A DNA stretch of 64,000 bases. Source: Jannaschia sp. M317 (GTDB taxonomy: Bacteria > Pseudomonadota > Alphaproteobacteria > Rhodobacterales > Rhodobacteraceae). The notes beneath the pieces are model-generated. The model ran no database searches and was not told where the DNA came from. It worked only from the letters and a program-made list of their open reading frames with translations. The DNA lies in the NCBI RefSeq assembly GCF_025141175.1, contig NZ_CP081155.1:2571001-2635000 (forward strand), written 5' to 3'. This document shows positions 9,703-20,396 of this stretch, piece after piece. How positions within the stretch are numbered: the stretch's first letter is position 1; each line of letters starts with the position of its first letter. A program made the translations under genes and the position numbers.

Positions 9703-9788
9703 GACAACTCCTGTTTGTGTCTTCGAACATGACCGCCCCCTTGGACGATCATCTGACGCGGCAGCTAGGCATCGGGTGTTGGGCTTTT

Positions 9789-9817
9789 GTGACGGCTTGG
9801 TAACAGTTTTATGACGG
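9789..9817 (-). promoter_or_regulatory. Pho box (PhoB operator) upstream of pstS
   Basis: Read on the minus strand there are three seven-base direct repeats, CCGTCAT (9811-9817), CTGTTAC (9800-9806) and CCGTCAC (9789-9795). They are spaced exactly 11 bases apart with AT-rich or mixed spacers. This matches the PhoB box pattern of CTGTCAT repeats with 11-base periodicity. It lies about 87 bases before the pstS ATG, between phoR and pstS. Confidence 0.88.
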
Positions 9818-9857
9818 CGGCCGATTTAGGCAAAATTTGCAGAAAATCGGACGCTGA

Positions 9858-10919
9858 TCACACCTGCGCGGGCACGGTGATGGTCACCCGCGTCCCCCGA
9901 CCTTCGCGGCTGTCGATCCGCATGCGGCCTCGGTGGCGATTGACGATGTGCTTGACGATCGACAGGCCCAGACCGGTGCCGCCCTGTTCCCTGGATCGCC
10001 CTGTATCGACCCGGTAAAACCGCTCTGTCAGGCGCGGCAGGTGTTCCGGCGGGATGCCCGGTCCGTCATCGCGCACCTCCAACACCCAGGCAGGACCGCG
10101 CAGCACGGGTTCCCGCGCGATTTCCACAAGCGATACATCGACCGCCCCCGGACGCCCGCCATATTTGATCCCGTTCTCGATCAGGTTCATGGCAACCTGC
10201 ATCAGCTGATCCCGATCGCCCACAACCATGGCCGTTTCCGGCAACACGGGGCGCAGCGCGACTTCGGCCAGGTCGGCCCCCATGGACAGGGATTCAACCG
10301 CATCGCGCAGCACCTGGGCCAGATTGACCTGATCCTTGGGGCGCCTGCGCGTCAGTCCTTCCAACCGGCTAAGCGCCAGCAGGTCGGACACAAGCCGGTT
10401 CATCCGCGCCGTTTCCAGCGCCATAAGCCCCAGAAACCGCTCCTGCGCGGAAGGATCCCGGCGCGCCGGTCCTTGCAGCGTTTCGATAAAGCCCATGATC
10501 GCGGTCAGGGGGGTCTTCAGCTCGTGACTGACGTTGGCCACGAAATCCCTGCGCATCGATTCCTCGTTGCGCTTGGCCGACACGTCCCGAAACACCAGCA
10601 AGACCATGCGCCGTCCGGGCTGGGCCGCGATTGGCGAGACGGACACCTCGAACAAGGTCTCTACCGCACCCGCAGAATGCGAAAACTGGGCCGTTCCGGC
10701 GCGTCCGTATCCAAAGGCATCCTCGACAGGGCCAAGCAGATCCGGCTGCCGCAGAACGCTGACGTATGATTGACCGTCAATCCACGTGCCAAACCATTCA
10801 TGCGACGCCAGATTGGCCGCCGCCACGCGACCATTCGGATCCAGCAGGAGCGTCGGCTCCTTCAGGGCATCCACCATCTGTTCCAGCAACGGCAGCGATT
10901 CAGGTACGAGCGGCGGCAT
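9858..10919 (-). CDS. phoR: Phosphate regulon sensor histidine kinase PhoR (no membrane segment)
   Basis: The 353-residue kinase has a PAS-like domain (about residues 12-115), a HisKA dimerisation domain with phospho-accepting His132 (NVSHELKTPL), and a C-terminal HATPase domain with N, G1 and G2 boxes (NLIENGIKYGG, DDGPGIP, GGTGLGLSIV). It phosphorylates PhoB. Unlike enterobacterial PhoR, no transmembrane helix is visible at the N terminus, so it is probably cytosolic or held at the membrane through PhoU/Pst. It lies upstream of pstS, outside the Pho-box transcription unit. Confidence 0.88.
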   Translation of the reverse strand: MPPLVPESLPLLEQMVDALKEPTLLLDPNGRVAAANLASHEWFGTWIDGQSYVSVLRQPDLLGPVEDAFGYGRAGTAQFSHSAGAVETLFEVSVSPIAAQPGRRMVLLVFRDVSAKRNEESMRRDFVANVSHELKTPLTAIMGFIETLQGPARRDPSAQERFLGLMALETARMNRLVSDLLALSRLEGLTRRRPKDQVNLAQVLRDAVESLSMGADLAEVALRPVLPETAMVVGDRDQLMQVAMNLIENGIKYGGRPGAVDVSLVEIAREPVLRGPAWVLEVRDDGPGIPPEHLPRLTERFYRVDTGRSREQGGTGLGLSIVKHIVNRHRGRMRIDSREGRGTRVTITVPAQV

Positions 10920-11008
10920 TGATCAGGTATCCTTGCGACAGGGCGTGTGGGGCTGTCCTGCGAAAGCTACGCACGGAATGTGATACTGACCAGACAAGGC
11001 CGCCCGTC

Positions 11009-12190
11009 CTAGGGCGCGGCGACTGCGTTCAATGCATTGGTGAAATCGTTGGTCAGCAAGCTGATCGGTTCGCAGCCGACGGACACGCGAAAGAACCCTT
11101 CGGTGATGCCCAGTGCCGCACGCCCCTCTGCCGTCAGGCCCCTGTGGCTGGAGGACGCCGGATGCGACAGCGTGGTACCCACATCCCCAAGCGTCGGCGC
11201 AAACGCAACCTGCGGCGCCGCGCGCGTCAAAGCATTGGCCTGATCGCGCCCGCCATGCAGACGGAAGCTGAGCATGTTGCCGAATTGTCCATTCAACAGC
11301 GCCCCCGCCCGGTTGTGATCGGGGTGGTCGGGCCGACCGGGGTACAGCACCGCCTCGACTGCCGGATGCGCGGCGACGACCTCGGCCAGGGCGGCGGCAT
11401 TGGCCTGCGCCCGTTCAAACCGCATGTCGAAAGTATAGAGCCCCCGCTCCGCCATCCAGCAGTCCCAGGGGCTGGGCGTAAGGCCCAGCGTGACGATGGT
11501 GTCGTAGATCGCCTTGCGATGCGTCGCGTCGCGCGTCAGCACATAGCCAAGCGTGACATCGCTATGGCCAGCCAGCAGCTTGGTCACCGAATGGATGACC
11601 ACATCCGCGCCACGCGCGTAGGCCGGAAAGCCGTAGGGCGTCGTAAAGGTGTTGTCGACGACCAGGATCAACCCGTGTTCCTGCGCCAGCCGTTCGATCC
11701 CTTCCATGTCGGCCACGCGCAGCGTGGGGTTCGAAACGACCTCCACCAGGATCATCTTTGTAGCGGGGGTGATTGCGGCCTTCATCGCCGCAACATCGGT
11801 CGGGTCCGCCAGGGTCGAGGTGATGCCCCATCGCGGCAGATCCTGCGTCATCATACGCAAGCTGCGGCCATACAACTGATTGCCGCCCACGATGTGATCG
11901 CCCTGCCCCAACAGCCCCAGGATCACACCGGTCACAGCAGACATGCCGGACCCGGTGACAATACCACCTTCGCCGCCTTCAAGCCGGTCGATCATGCCTG
12001 CCAGGACATCTGCGTTGGGGTGTCCTTCGCGGCCATAGGTATAACCGCGCGTCTTGCCGTCATATTGCGCGTCCAACGCGTCAGGGTCGGGCGACGCGTA
12101 GACGACCGAAGGCTGCAAGGGCGTGACGACCGCGCGGCTGACGCTGTCGGGAAAAACCGTGCGACGCACGAGGTTTGGGCGCTCTGACAT
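11009..12190 (-). CDS. PLP-dependent Cys/Met metabolism enzyme (cystathionine gamma-synthase family)
   Basis: The protein of about 393 residues belongs to the trans-sulfuration family. The PLP-binding lysine is in HSVTKLLAGHSDVTLG, and the phosphate- and ring-binding elements are GSGMSAVTGV and VVDNTFTTPYG. Members include cystathionine beta-lyase (MetC), gamma-synthase and O-succinyl/acetylhomoserine sulfhydrylase (MetZ). The sequence alone does not settle which reaction it runs. The ATG at 12190 is preferred because the in-frame GTG at 12199 lies inside the GAAAGGTGA ribosome-binding site. No partner gene is adjacent. Confidence 0.8.
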   Translation of the reverse strand: MSERPNLVRRTVFPDSVSRAVVTPLQPSVVYASPDPDALDAQYDGKTRGYTYGREGHPNADVLAGMIDRLEGGEGGIVTGSGMSAVTGVILGLLGQGDHIVGGNQLYGRSLRMMTQDLPRWGITSTLADPTDVAAMKAAITPATKMILVEVVSNPTLRVADMEGIERLAQEHGLILVVDNTFTTPYGFPAYARGADVVIHSVTKLLAGHSDVTLGYVLTRDATHRKAIYDTIVTLGLTPSPWDCWMAERGLYTFDMRFERAQANAAALAEVVAAHPAVEAVLYPGRPDHPDHNRAGALLNGQFGNMLSFRLHGGRDQANALTRAAPQVAFAPTLGDVGTTLSHPASSSHRGLTAEGRAALGITEGFFRVSVGCEPISLLTNDFTNALNAVAAP

Positions 12191-12224
12191 GAACGTCACC
12201 TTTCAGGGTATTGATTTAACGGTG

Positions 12225-13483
12225 TTACCCGCGAATGGCACCATCGGCGGTGACGAGGTATTTGAAGCTGCAAAGCTGCTCTGCTCCGACGGGTCCACGG
12301 GCATGCATCTTGCCTGTCGCGATACCGATCTCGGCCCCCATCCCGAACTCTCCACCGTCGGCAAACTGGGTCGAGGCATTGTGCATCAGGATCGCGCTGT
12401 CGAGCCGGTTGAAGAACCGCTCCACCGGGGCGGCATCCTCGGACAGAATGCAGTCCGTGTGGTTCGAGCCGAAGCGCCGGATATGCGCGATTGCTTCGTC
12501 AACGTTATCAACAACTTTTGCTGCGATCTTCATGTCGAGGAATTCATGCCCCCAATCCTCATCGCTCGCCTCTTCGGTGCCGCGCAGCCCCGGTCCGGCA
12601 TGCACATCGACACCGGCTTGCATCAACATGTCCAACAGATCCTGCCCCAAACCGGAGACGAGATCGCGGTGAATCAGCAGGCATTCGGCCGATCCGCAGA
12701 TGCCCGTGCGGCGCGTCTTGGCGTTCAGCACGACCTTGCGCGCCATCTCGGGATCGGCGGACACGTCGACATAGATGTGCACGATCCCTTCCAGGTGCGC
12801 GAAAACGGGCACGCGGGCCTCGCGCTGGACCAGACCGACCAACCCCTTGCCGCCGCGCGGCACGATCACGTCGATGTGGTCGGTCGCGGTCAACATGGCG
12901 GCCACCGCGGCGCGGTCACGGGTGGGGACCAACTGTATCGCCGCCTCGGGCAGGGCCGCTGCGCGCAGCCCCTCGACCATGGCGCGATGAATGACCTGCG
13001 ACGAATGGAACGACTCCGACCCGCCGCGCAGGATCACCGCGTTCCCGGCCTTCAGGCACAGCGCACCTGCATCGGCGGTCACATTCGGACGGCTTTCATA
13101 GATCACGCCGACCACGCCAAGCGGCGTGCGTACCCGGCGGATATGCAAGCCGTTCGGCTCGTCCCATTCTGCCAGGACCTGCCCCACGGGATCGTCCTGC
13201 TGCGCGATCGAACGCAGGCTGTCGACGATGCCCTGGATACGGCTCTCGTCCAGGGCCAGCCGGTCCATCATGGCATCTGACAGACCCTTGTCACGACCAT
13301 AGTCGAGGTCGCGCGCGTTGGCCTCCAGAACCTCTGCGCGCAGGCCCCAAAGGGCATCGGCAGCCGCATTCAGGGCCTGGCGTTTCTGCGCCGGACGGGC
13401 CGAAGCGAGGTCGGCGGCAGCAGCACGGGCATCCGCGCCGATTTTCGCCATCAGGGCGGGAATGTCGTCGCTCAGGTCTTTCA

Positions 13484-13484
<1 letters not shown>
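12225..13484 (-). CDS. proA: Gamma-glutamyl phosphate reductase
   Basis: The 419-residue enzyme reduces gamma-glutamyl phosphate to glutamate semialdehyde with NADPH, the second step of proline synthesis. It has the aldehyde dehydrogenase-like fold. The nucleophile cysteine is in [13 protein letters not shown], and other family blocks are [11 protein letters not shown] and VPRGGKGL. Length matches ProA. Its start codon overlaps the proB stop (TGATG), so the two are coupled and transcribed obgE-proB-proA. Confidence 0.95.
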
Positions 13485-15624
<2,140 letters not shown>

Positions 15625-15646
15625 TTACGCCCCGCGTGCGTCAGCC

Positions 15647-16213
15647 TCAAGTCATCTGACGGATATAGGTCCATTGGGGCACGATTGCCCCACGCGCCAC
15701 CGAGAAAGCTTCGGCGTCACCGATATAATCGAACCCCGCGTTGGTCAGAACGCGGGCGGATGGCGGATTGTCCTGAAACACCTTGCCGAACACCTGGGCA
15801 TTGCCAAGTGGGTTCGCCTGCATGAGACCTGTGACGGCTTCGCTGCCCAGGCCCTTGCCCCAAACGGACGGCGCGACCCAATAGCCGATTTCAGCCTGAT
15901 TGCGGTCCATCGGATGCAATGAAATCAAACCGACCAGTTCCCCCAAGGCGATGTCGACCGCGTCCATCACCCAGACGATTTCCCCATCCGGGTCCGACAT
16001 GCAGCGCGTCACAAAGGCATCGGTGGCACCGGGGGGCAAGGGATGCGGAATCGTGGTGGTCATGCGCGATACGCGCAGGTCGCCGGCGTAATGGTCGATC
16101 AGACCCATGTCGGATCGGCGCACCGGTCGCAGGGTCAGGCGCGACGTCTTAACCACGGCCTGGTCGGCGGTGGCGACAGCATCCAGACGAACGGGAGCTT
16201 TCTGTGGGGTCAT
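15647..16213 (-). CDS. GNAT family N-acetyltransferase (RimJ-like)
   Basis: The 188-residue protein carries an acetyltransferase_3-type domain. It starts RLTLRPVRRSDMGLI, has the acetyl-CoA loop in VWGKGLGSEAVTGLM and ends with a typical NPPSARVLTNAGFDYIG segment. It would transfer an acetyl group from acetyl-CoA to an amine, possibly a ribosomal protein or small molecule; the substrate cannot be told. The ATG at 16213 overlaps the stop of the upstream exporter gene (ATGA), so the longer open frame upstream is not used. Confidence 0.82.
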   Translation of the reverse strand: MTPQKAPVRLDAVATADQAVVKTSRLTLRPVRRSDMGLIDHYAGDLRVSRMTTTIPHPLPPGATDAFVTRCMSDPDGEIVWVMDAVDIALGELVGLISLHPMDRNQAEIGYWVAPSVWGKGLGSEAVTGLMQANPLGNAQVFGKVFQDNPPSARVLTNAGFDYIGDAEAFSVARGAIVPQWTYIRQMT

Positions 16214-16812
16214 GTCGTTCCTCCTCCGAACAGCACGAACAGGACGCTGGCCACGGTAAGCGCGGCCAAGGTCCACATCAGGTAACGTTCTGCGGCGGTG
16301 CCGCGAATGTGACGGGCCATGAGGCTGCCGCCCCAGGTCCAAAGCGGGTGCATCAACAGCTGGCACCCCAGCAGCACCGCCGCGATGGTCGCCGTCGCCT
16401 CCAACGACGGCGTCCCCGGGGCCACGAAGGCGGTGAAACCGCCGGTGATCATGGCCCAGGCCTTGGGGTTGAGCGGATGCACGATCAGGCCCGCGGCAAA
16501 CCCGGGTGCCCGCGCGTCCTGACCTTCGCCCAGGCGCATGTTGGCCACCTTCCAGGCAAGCCAGATGATATAGGCCGCCGACACCCATTTCAGGGCTTCG
16601 AAGATCAACGGCGCACGGGCGGCCATTTCCATCAGGCCGAAGCCGACGGGCCAGATGATCAACTGCTTGCCAAGTGCCACACCTGCCACGAACGGCAGCG
16701 CCGCGCGCAAGCCGAAGCGCGCGCCCGTGGCCATGAGCGCCAGGTTCGCGGGACCAGGCGTGCCAACCTGGGACGCCGCAAAGATCGCAAAGGAGGCGAC
16801 GGCCACGCTCAT
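16210..16812 (-). CDS. LysE/RhtB family amino-acid exporter
   Basis: The inner-membrane protein of about 200 residues has roughly six hydrophobic segments. Its N terminus carries the LysE-family signature SQVGTPGPANLALMATGARFGLRAALPFVAGVALG, and NPKAWAMITGGFTAF follows in the middle. Such proteins export amino acids or homoserine lactones. The substrate is unknown. An alternative GTG start four codons upstream (16824) exists; neither start has a strong ribosome-binding site. It overlaps the GNAT gene. Confidence 0.82.
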   Translation of the reverse strand: MSVAVASFAIFAASQVGTPGPANLALMATGARFGLRAALPFVAGVALGKQLIIWPVGFGLMEMAARAPLIFEALKWVSAAYIIWLAWKVANMRLGEGQDARAPGFAAGLIVHPLNPKAWAMITGGFTAFVAPGTPSLEATATIAAVLLGCQLLMHPLWTWGGSLMARHIRGTAAERYLMWTLAALTVASVLFVLFGGGTT

Positions 16813-16917
16813 GCTCTTGCCCACCGGCCGAGGCAGAACGCAGGCCGCATCAGGGCGGGCAATCGAGACTGCGTGGCATACATGGCGTGGGTCCTTTGCG
16901 GGCCCGGAAAGGACAAA

Positions 16918-16941
16918 GGGGACCGGCTCTCGCCGATCCCC
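16918..16941 (-). terminator. Terminator-like hairpin after rpmA
   Basis: A ten-base inverted repeat (GGGGACCGGC at 16918-16927 and GCCGATCCCC at 16932-16941, one G:U pair) encloses a four-base loop, 28 bases past the rpmA stop. On the minus strand it is followed by TTTGTCCTTT, a weak T-tract. It probably ends the rplU-rpmA transcript. Confidence 0.6.
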
Positions 16942-16968
16942 TGAATGCTTGAAACCTTGAGGTTCGGC

Positions 16969-17238
16969 TTACTCGGCGGCCTCCGCCACCGGGAGAACCG
17001 AAATATAGGTGCGGCCCTTGAAGCCCTTGCGGAACGTCACGGCGCCTTCGGTGGTCGCAAAGATCGTGTGGTCCTTGCCTTGACCCACGCCTTCACCCGG
17101 CCACCACTTGTTGCCGCGCTGACGCACGATGATGTTGCCCGCGATCGCGGCCTGACCACCATAGAGTTTCACGCCCAGGCGGCGACCAGCAGAGTCGCGG
17201 CCGTTACGGGAGGAGCCACCGGCTTTTTTGTGTGCCAT
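16969..17238 (-). CDS. rpmA: 50S ribosomal protein L27
   Basis: The 89-residue basic protein begins [24 protein letters not shown], the hallmark L27 N terminus that reaches toward the peptidyl transferase centre. It ends with a short acidic/Ala tail. It follows rplU by six bases, as in most bacteria. Confidence 0.98.
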   Translation of the reverse strand: MAHKKAGGSSRNGRDSAGRRLGVKLYGGQAAIAGNIIVRQRGNKWWPGEGVGQGKDHTIFATTEGAVTFRKGFKGRTYISVLPVAEAAE

Positions 17239-17244
17239 TGATCT

Positions 17245-17967
17245 TTACTCCTGTTCTGCGGCGAAGGTCTTCGCCTGGTCGATCCAACCGTCGCGCTCAA
17301 TGCGACCTTTGAACGACAGCTTGTCATCCATATAGGCGATTTCGTCTGATCCCCAAGCGGCGATCTGGTCGAAGTGGAACACGCCATTCTCGTGCAGCAG
17401 GCCTTCCAGCTTGGGACCAACGCCGGAGATCTTCTTCAGATCGTCGGCACCACCCTCGCGGGCTTCCTTCAGCAGGTTCGCAGGCTTGGTGCCCGACAGC
17501 TCGGCCACTGGGGCTTCGTTGTCGGCAACCTTGGCAGCCGGAGCGGCCTTCTTGGCGGGCTTCGCAGCCTTCTTGGCGGGCGCTGCCGCCTCAACCGCGG
17601 CAGCGGAGACAGAGCCGGAACCGATAGCGGCCTTCACGCCGGTCGCATCCGCGCCGGAGGCCAGGATCTCGGTCACGCGCACCAGCGTCAGCTTCTGCCG
17701 GTGGCCCTTCGTCCGCTTGGACGAGTGCTTGCGGCGGCGCTTGACGAAGTGGATCAGCTTTTCGCCCTTGATCTGGTCGATCACGTCGGCCTGAACGGCG
17801 GCGCCGTCCACGGTCGGCGCGCCAACGGTGACCGTGTCACCGCCCAGCATCAGCACTTCGTTGAACTGGATCTTCTCACCGGCTTCGCAAGCCAGCTTTT
17901 CGACACGCAGCACGTCACCTTCAGTGACCCGGTACTGCTTGCCTCCGGTCTTCAGAACGGCAAACAT
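17245..17967 (-). CDS. rplU: 50S ribosomal protein L21 with a long C-terminal extension
   Basis: Residues 1 to about 100 are a normal L21 (MFAVLKTGGKQYRVTEGDVL and the RRKHSSKRTKGHRQ region). They are followed by an Ala/Lys/Pro-rich linker (AAPAKKAAKPAKKAAPAAK) and a C-terminal domain of about 75 residues with a helix-hairpin-helix-like motif (LKKISGVGPKLEGLLHENGVFHFDQIA). Canonical L21 is about 103 residues; this one is 240. Similar extensions are known in Rhodobacterales. The ATG at 17967 has a clear AAGGAG; the longer frame upstream is leader RNA. Confidence 0.95.
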   Translation of the reverse strand: MFAVLKTGGKQYRVTEGDVLRVEKLACEAGEKIQFNEVLMLGGDTVTVGAPTVDGAAVQADVIDQIKGEKLIHFVKRRRKHSSKRTKGHRQKLTLVRVTEILASGADATGVKAAIGSGSVSAAAVEAAAPAKKAAKPAKKAAPAAKVADNEAPVAELSGTKPANLLKEAREGGADDLKKISGVGPKLEGLLHENGVFHFDQIAAWGSDEIAYMDDKLSFKGRIERDGWIDQAKTFAAEQE

Positions 17968-18106
17968 TCCGCTCTCCTTGATCTGTCGCGCCCTGTGGTC
18001 CCCTTTCGGGTGTTCGCGCGGCCCCCACTTGGGAAGGCACCGCACCTCGGACAGCGTGCCCTCTGGGGGCAAAGTTACGTCGCATCAAGCGACTCAAAAT
18101 AGGAAC

Positions 18107-18130
18107 GGGCCGCAAGTTCCCTTACGGCCC
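18107..18130 (-). promoter_or_regulatory. 5' leader hairpin of the rplU-rpmA mRNA
   Basis: GGGCCGCAAG (18107-18116) and CTTACGGCCC (18121-18130) pair with a four-base loop. A smaller perfect stem-loop (GTCGC/GCGAC) lies at 18079-18093. With the promoter at 18137-18165 the transcript would begin at about this hairpin and carry a leader of about 160 bases. Autoregulation by L21 is possible but is inference. Confidence 0.5.
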
Positions 18131-18136
18131 GGCGTC

Positions 18137-18165
18137 CCTATCTCAGGGCGACCCGATCATGTCAA
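18137..18165 (-). promoter_or_regulatory. Sigma-70-type promoter for rplU-rpmA
   Basis: On the minus strand a perfect -35 TTGACA (18160-18165) is followed after exactly 17 bases by GATAGG (18137-18142) as the -10. It lies about 170 bases upstream of the rplU ATG. Confidence 0.7.
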
Positions 18166-18170
18166 GCAGC

Positions 18171-19028
18171 TCAGGTATCGGTTTGCAGAATGAACTCCGC
18201 CGCCGCCCGACCCAGATCGTACGAAGTCACTTCGAACACGCGCCCGAACCCGTCGAACATCGCCGCGTTATAGCGTCGTCCGGCATCGGTGCGCGAAAAG
18301 CTGACATAGTCTTGCAGCTCTCCGTCGCTCAGCGGCGCATAGGCGATCATCAAATAGGCGTCGAGCCAGTCTTCGGTCGCCGAGCGGATCTCGCTCTCCT
18401 GCTCCCGGACCATAGCCAGCATCTCCATCTCGCCCAACCGTTTTACCATGGCGCCGCCATCCGACAGCCCACGATAAAAGGCAAAATTGGCGTTCATCCC
18501 CGCCGACACATTGGTCGTCACCAGGTCCAGGGCGTCTTTCAGATCCGCAATCAGCGCGGCGCGCGGGGTCATCGCCTCGATCAACACGGCAGAGGCGCTC
18601 TTGGCCTGCATCTCGATCTCACTGTCGAGCATGGCACGCCGGGCCGAAAGCTCCCCTTCGATCACGGATCGCCCCAGATGGCTGGAAAAGAAGCGTTGCG
18701 CCGCAGCGGCGTCGCCGGGACGCAGCATTTCCTCCAGGCTGGCGCGGATCAGCGGCGTCAGGCGGTCCGGAGACTGAATGCGACCGACAACCGCGCCCCA
18801 GCGATCACCGCCCCGGCCCGGAAACATCGCCGGCTCCAACGAGCGGCCATGGCGCGCGCCCTCGGTGGCGACCACCTGCATCAAGGCGGGCACGCCCGTC
18901 ACCTCCAACAGGTCGGTCAGTTCGTAGCCGGCCATCGGGGCCGCCGTCGCCGTCTCGGCCCGCGCCCCGTCCCAACCAAACACCGACACCAGGCAGACCG
19001 CAGCGGTCATCAGCATAAACGGTTTCAT
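18171..19028 (-). CDS. Secreted DUF2059-like protein
   Basis: The 285-residue protein has a signal peptide (about residues 1-24, MKPFMLMTAAVCLVSVFGWDGARA|E) and then a helical domain. The C-terminal half (ISSLT-like EDWLDAYLMIAYAPLSDGELQDYVSFSRTDAGRRYNAAMFDGFG) resembles DUF2059, found in periplasmic proteins of unknown function. The ATG at 19028 is chosen because GAGGAG precedes it; the longer frame upstream crosses tRNA-Ser. No function can be assigned. Confidence 0.7.
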   Translation of the reverse strand: MKPFMLMTAAVCLVSVFGWDGARAETATAAPMAGYELTDLLEVTGVPALMQVVATEGARHGRSLEPAMFPGRGGDRWGAVVGRIQSPDRLTPLIRASLEEMLRPGDAAAAQRFFSSHLGRSVIEGELSARRAMLDSEIEMQAKSASAVLIEAMTPRAALIADLKDALDLVTTNVSAGMNANFAFYRGLSDGGAMVKRLGEMEMLAMVREQESEIRSATEDWLDAYLMIAYAPLSDGELQDYVSFSRTDAGRRYNAAMFDGFGRVFEVTSYDLGRAAAEFILQTDT

Positions 19029-19177
19029 CGACTGCTCCTCGGTTCGTTCCGGAATCGGACCACAGGCAAACAGCCTTGCAAAGGGTCGCATCAGAAATTG
19101 TGGCGAAGTGATGATTTCCCGTCTCATCCACTTGCACGCCTCCGGCAACCTGCCTAAAGACGCGCCACCACTGGTGC

Positions 19178-19267
19178 GGAGAGGTGCCGGAGTGGTCGAA
19201 CGGGACGGTTTCGAAAACCGTTGTGGATGCAAGTCTACCCAGGGTTCGAATCCCTGTCTCTCCGCCA
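19178..19267 (+). tRNA. tRNA-Ser (anticodon CGA)
   Basis: The 90-base gene includes an encoded 3' CCA. The acceptor stem GGAGAGG pairs with TCTCTCC. The anticodon loop TTCGAAA sits on an ACGGT/ACCGT stem, giving anticodon CGA. A long variable arm is followed by the T arm with GGTTCGAATCC. It reads UCG serine codons. Confidence 0.95.
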
Positions 19268-19322
19268 TCCCCCCAGATACCGACCCACTGCATCCATCGA
19301 CACAGGTGGGCCGTGGCCGTGG

Positions 19323-20396
19323 TCAATTGCCGGGACGGCGTGCGGAGCTGCGCAGGATCAGCGGTCCTTCGATCTGGATGCGTTGCGCCGGTCGGGTTGG
19401 GTCCTTGATCTGGTGCAACAACGTCTCGACCGTGGCCTCGACCATCCGGTTGAGCGGTTGGCGCAGGGTCGTGAGGTCGTAGGCCCGCCAGGCCGCTTGC
19501 GGCACGTCATCGTAGCCGACCACCGAAACGTCACCCGGAACCGATAGTCCCATTTCGTGCCGCAGGGTGTCGAGCACCGCCAAGGCCATGTGGTCGTTGC
19601 CCACGAAAATCGCATCCGGCACCCGGTGGGCGGCCATCAGATCGCGCGCCGCCTGCGCCGCGACGCTGCGGTCATACATGCCGTCAATGATTGCGACCGG
19701 TGTCATCCCCGCCGTGGCCATCGCCTCTTCAAAGCCAGAGCGGCGGTCGCGCCCGGTAGAGGATCCCTGCCACCCCGCGATATGGGCGATATGGCGGTGG
19801 TTTCCGGCCAGCAGGAACTCGGTCACCCGGCGCGCGCCATCGACGTTCGCGGACGTGACAGAGGACAGGCCGACCCCTTCCTGCCCCCGGTTGAACATCA
19901 CCACGGGGATGCCGGCCGCGGTACACCGCGCAGTCAAGGCACCCGTCATGTCGACCGATGCAGTTATGATGCCATCGACGCTGTAGTCCGTCAGTTCCTG
20001 AACGACGGTTTCGATCGCTTTGGGATTGTTTTCGGCCATGAAGACCAGGATGTGATAGCCCTGCGCCTGCAACTGCATCGACAGACGTTCCAAGGCCGCA
20101 GGGTAAAACTGATTGTCGAGGTAGGCCACGACCAGGCCGATGATCTTGCTTTGCCCCGTGACCATGGCCCGTGCCAGCGGATTGAGGCGATAGCCAAGTT
20201 CGGACGCGGCGCGGCGGACCTTGTCTGCGGTGGCCGCGCTGGCCGAGGCCCCCGAAAATACACGGCTGACCGCCGATTGGCTGACCCCCGCGCGGCGCGC
20301 AACGTCCAGGGATGTGACCCGTCCGGTCACCGCATCGGCAGGGGCGAGCGGCCCCTGCCCTGTGTCGGTGTTTCTGTCACTCGGCCGCCGCGCCAT
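19323..20396 (-). CDS. LacI family transcriptional regulator of the SnoaL/HisD-like island
   Basis: The protein of about 357 residues has an N-terminal helix-turn-helix ([23 protein letters not shown]) with the LacI hinge helix ([11 protein letters not shown]), and then a periplasmic-binding-protein-like effector domain ([21 protein letters not shown] to the C terminus). The ATG at 20396 lies inside the end of the HisD-like gene, so it is the last gene of that operon. It is the likely repressor acting at the operators at 23287-23306 and 23374-23389. The effector is unknown, presumably the transported compound or a product. Confidence 0.88.
   Translation of the reverse strand: MARRPSDRNTDTGQGPLAPADAVTGRVTSLDVARRAGVSQSAVSRVFSGASASAATADKVRRAASELGYRLNPLARAMVTGQSKIIGLVVAYLDNQFYPAALERLSMQLQAQGYHILVFMAENNPKAIETVVQELTDYSVDGIITASVDMTGALTARCTAAGIPVVMFNRGQEGVGLSSVTSANVDGARRVTEFLLAGNHRHIAHIAGWQGSSTGRDRRSGFEEAMATAGMTPVAIIDGMYDRSVAAQAARDLMAAHRVPDAIFVGNDHMALAVLDTLRHEMGLSVPGDVSVVGYDDVPQAAWRAYDLTTLRQPLNRMVEATVETLLHQIKDPTRPAQRIQIEGPLILRSSARRPGN

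Noticed and set aside
19178..19322. Integration site (att) at tRNA-Ser next to the island at 19323-27737
   Set aside because: No integrase gene and no repeated tRNA 3' end were found on the far side of the island.
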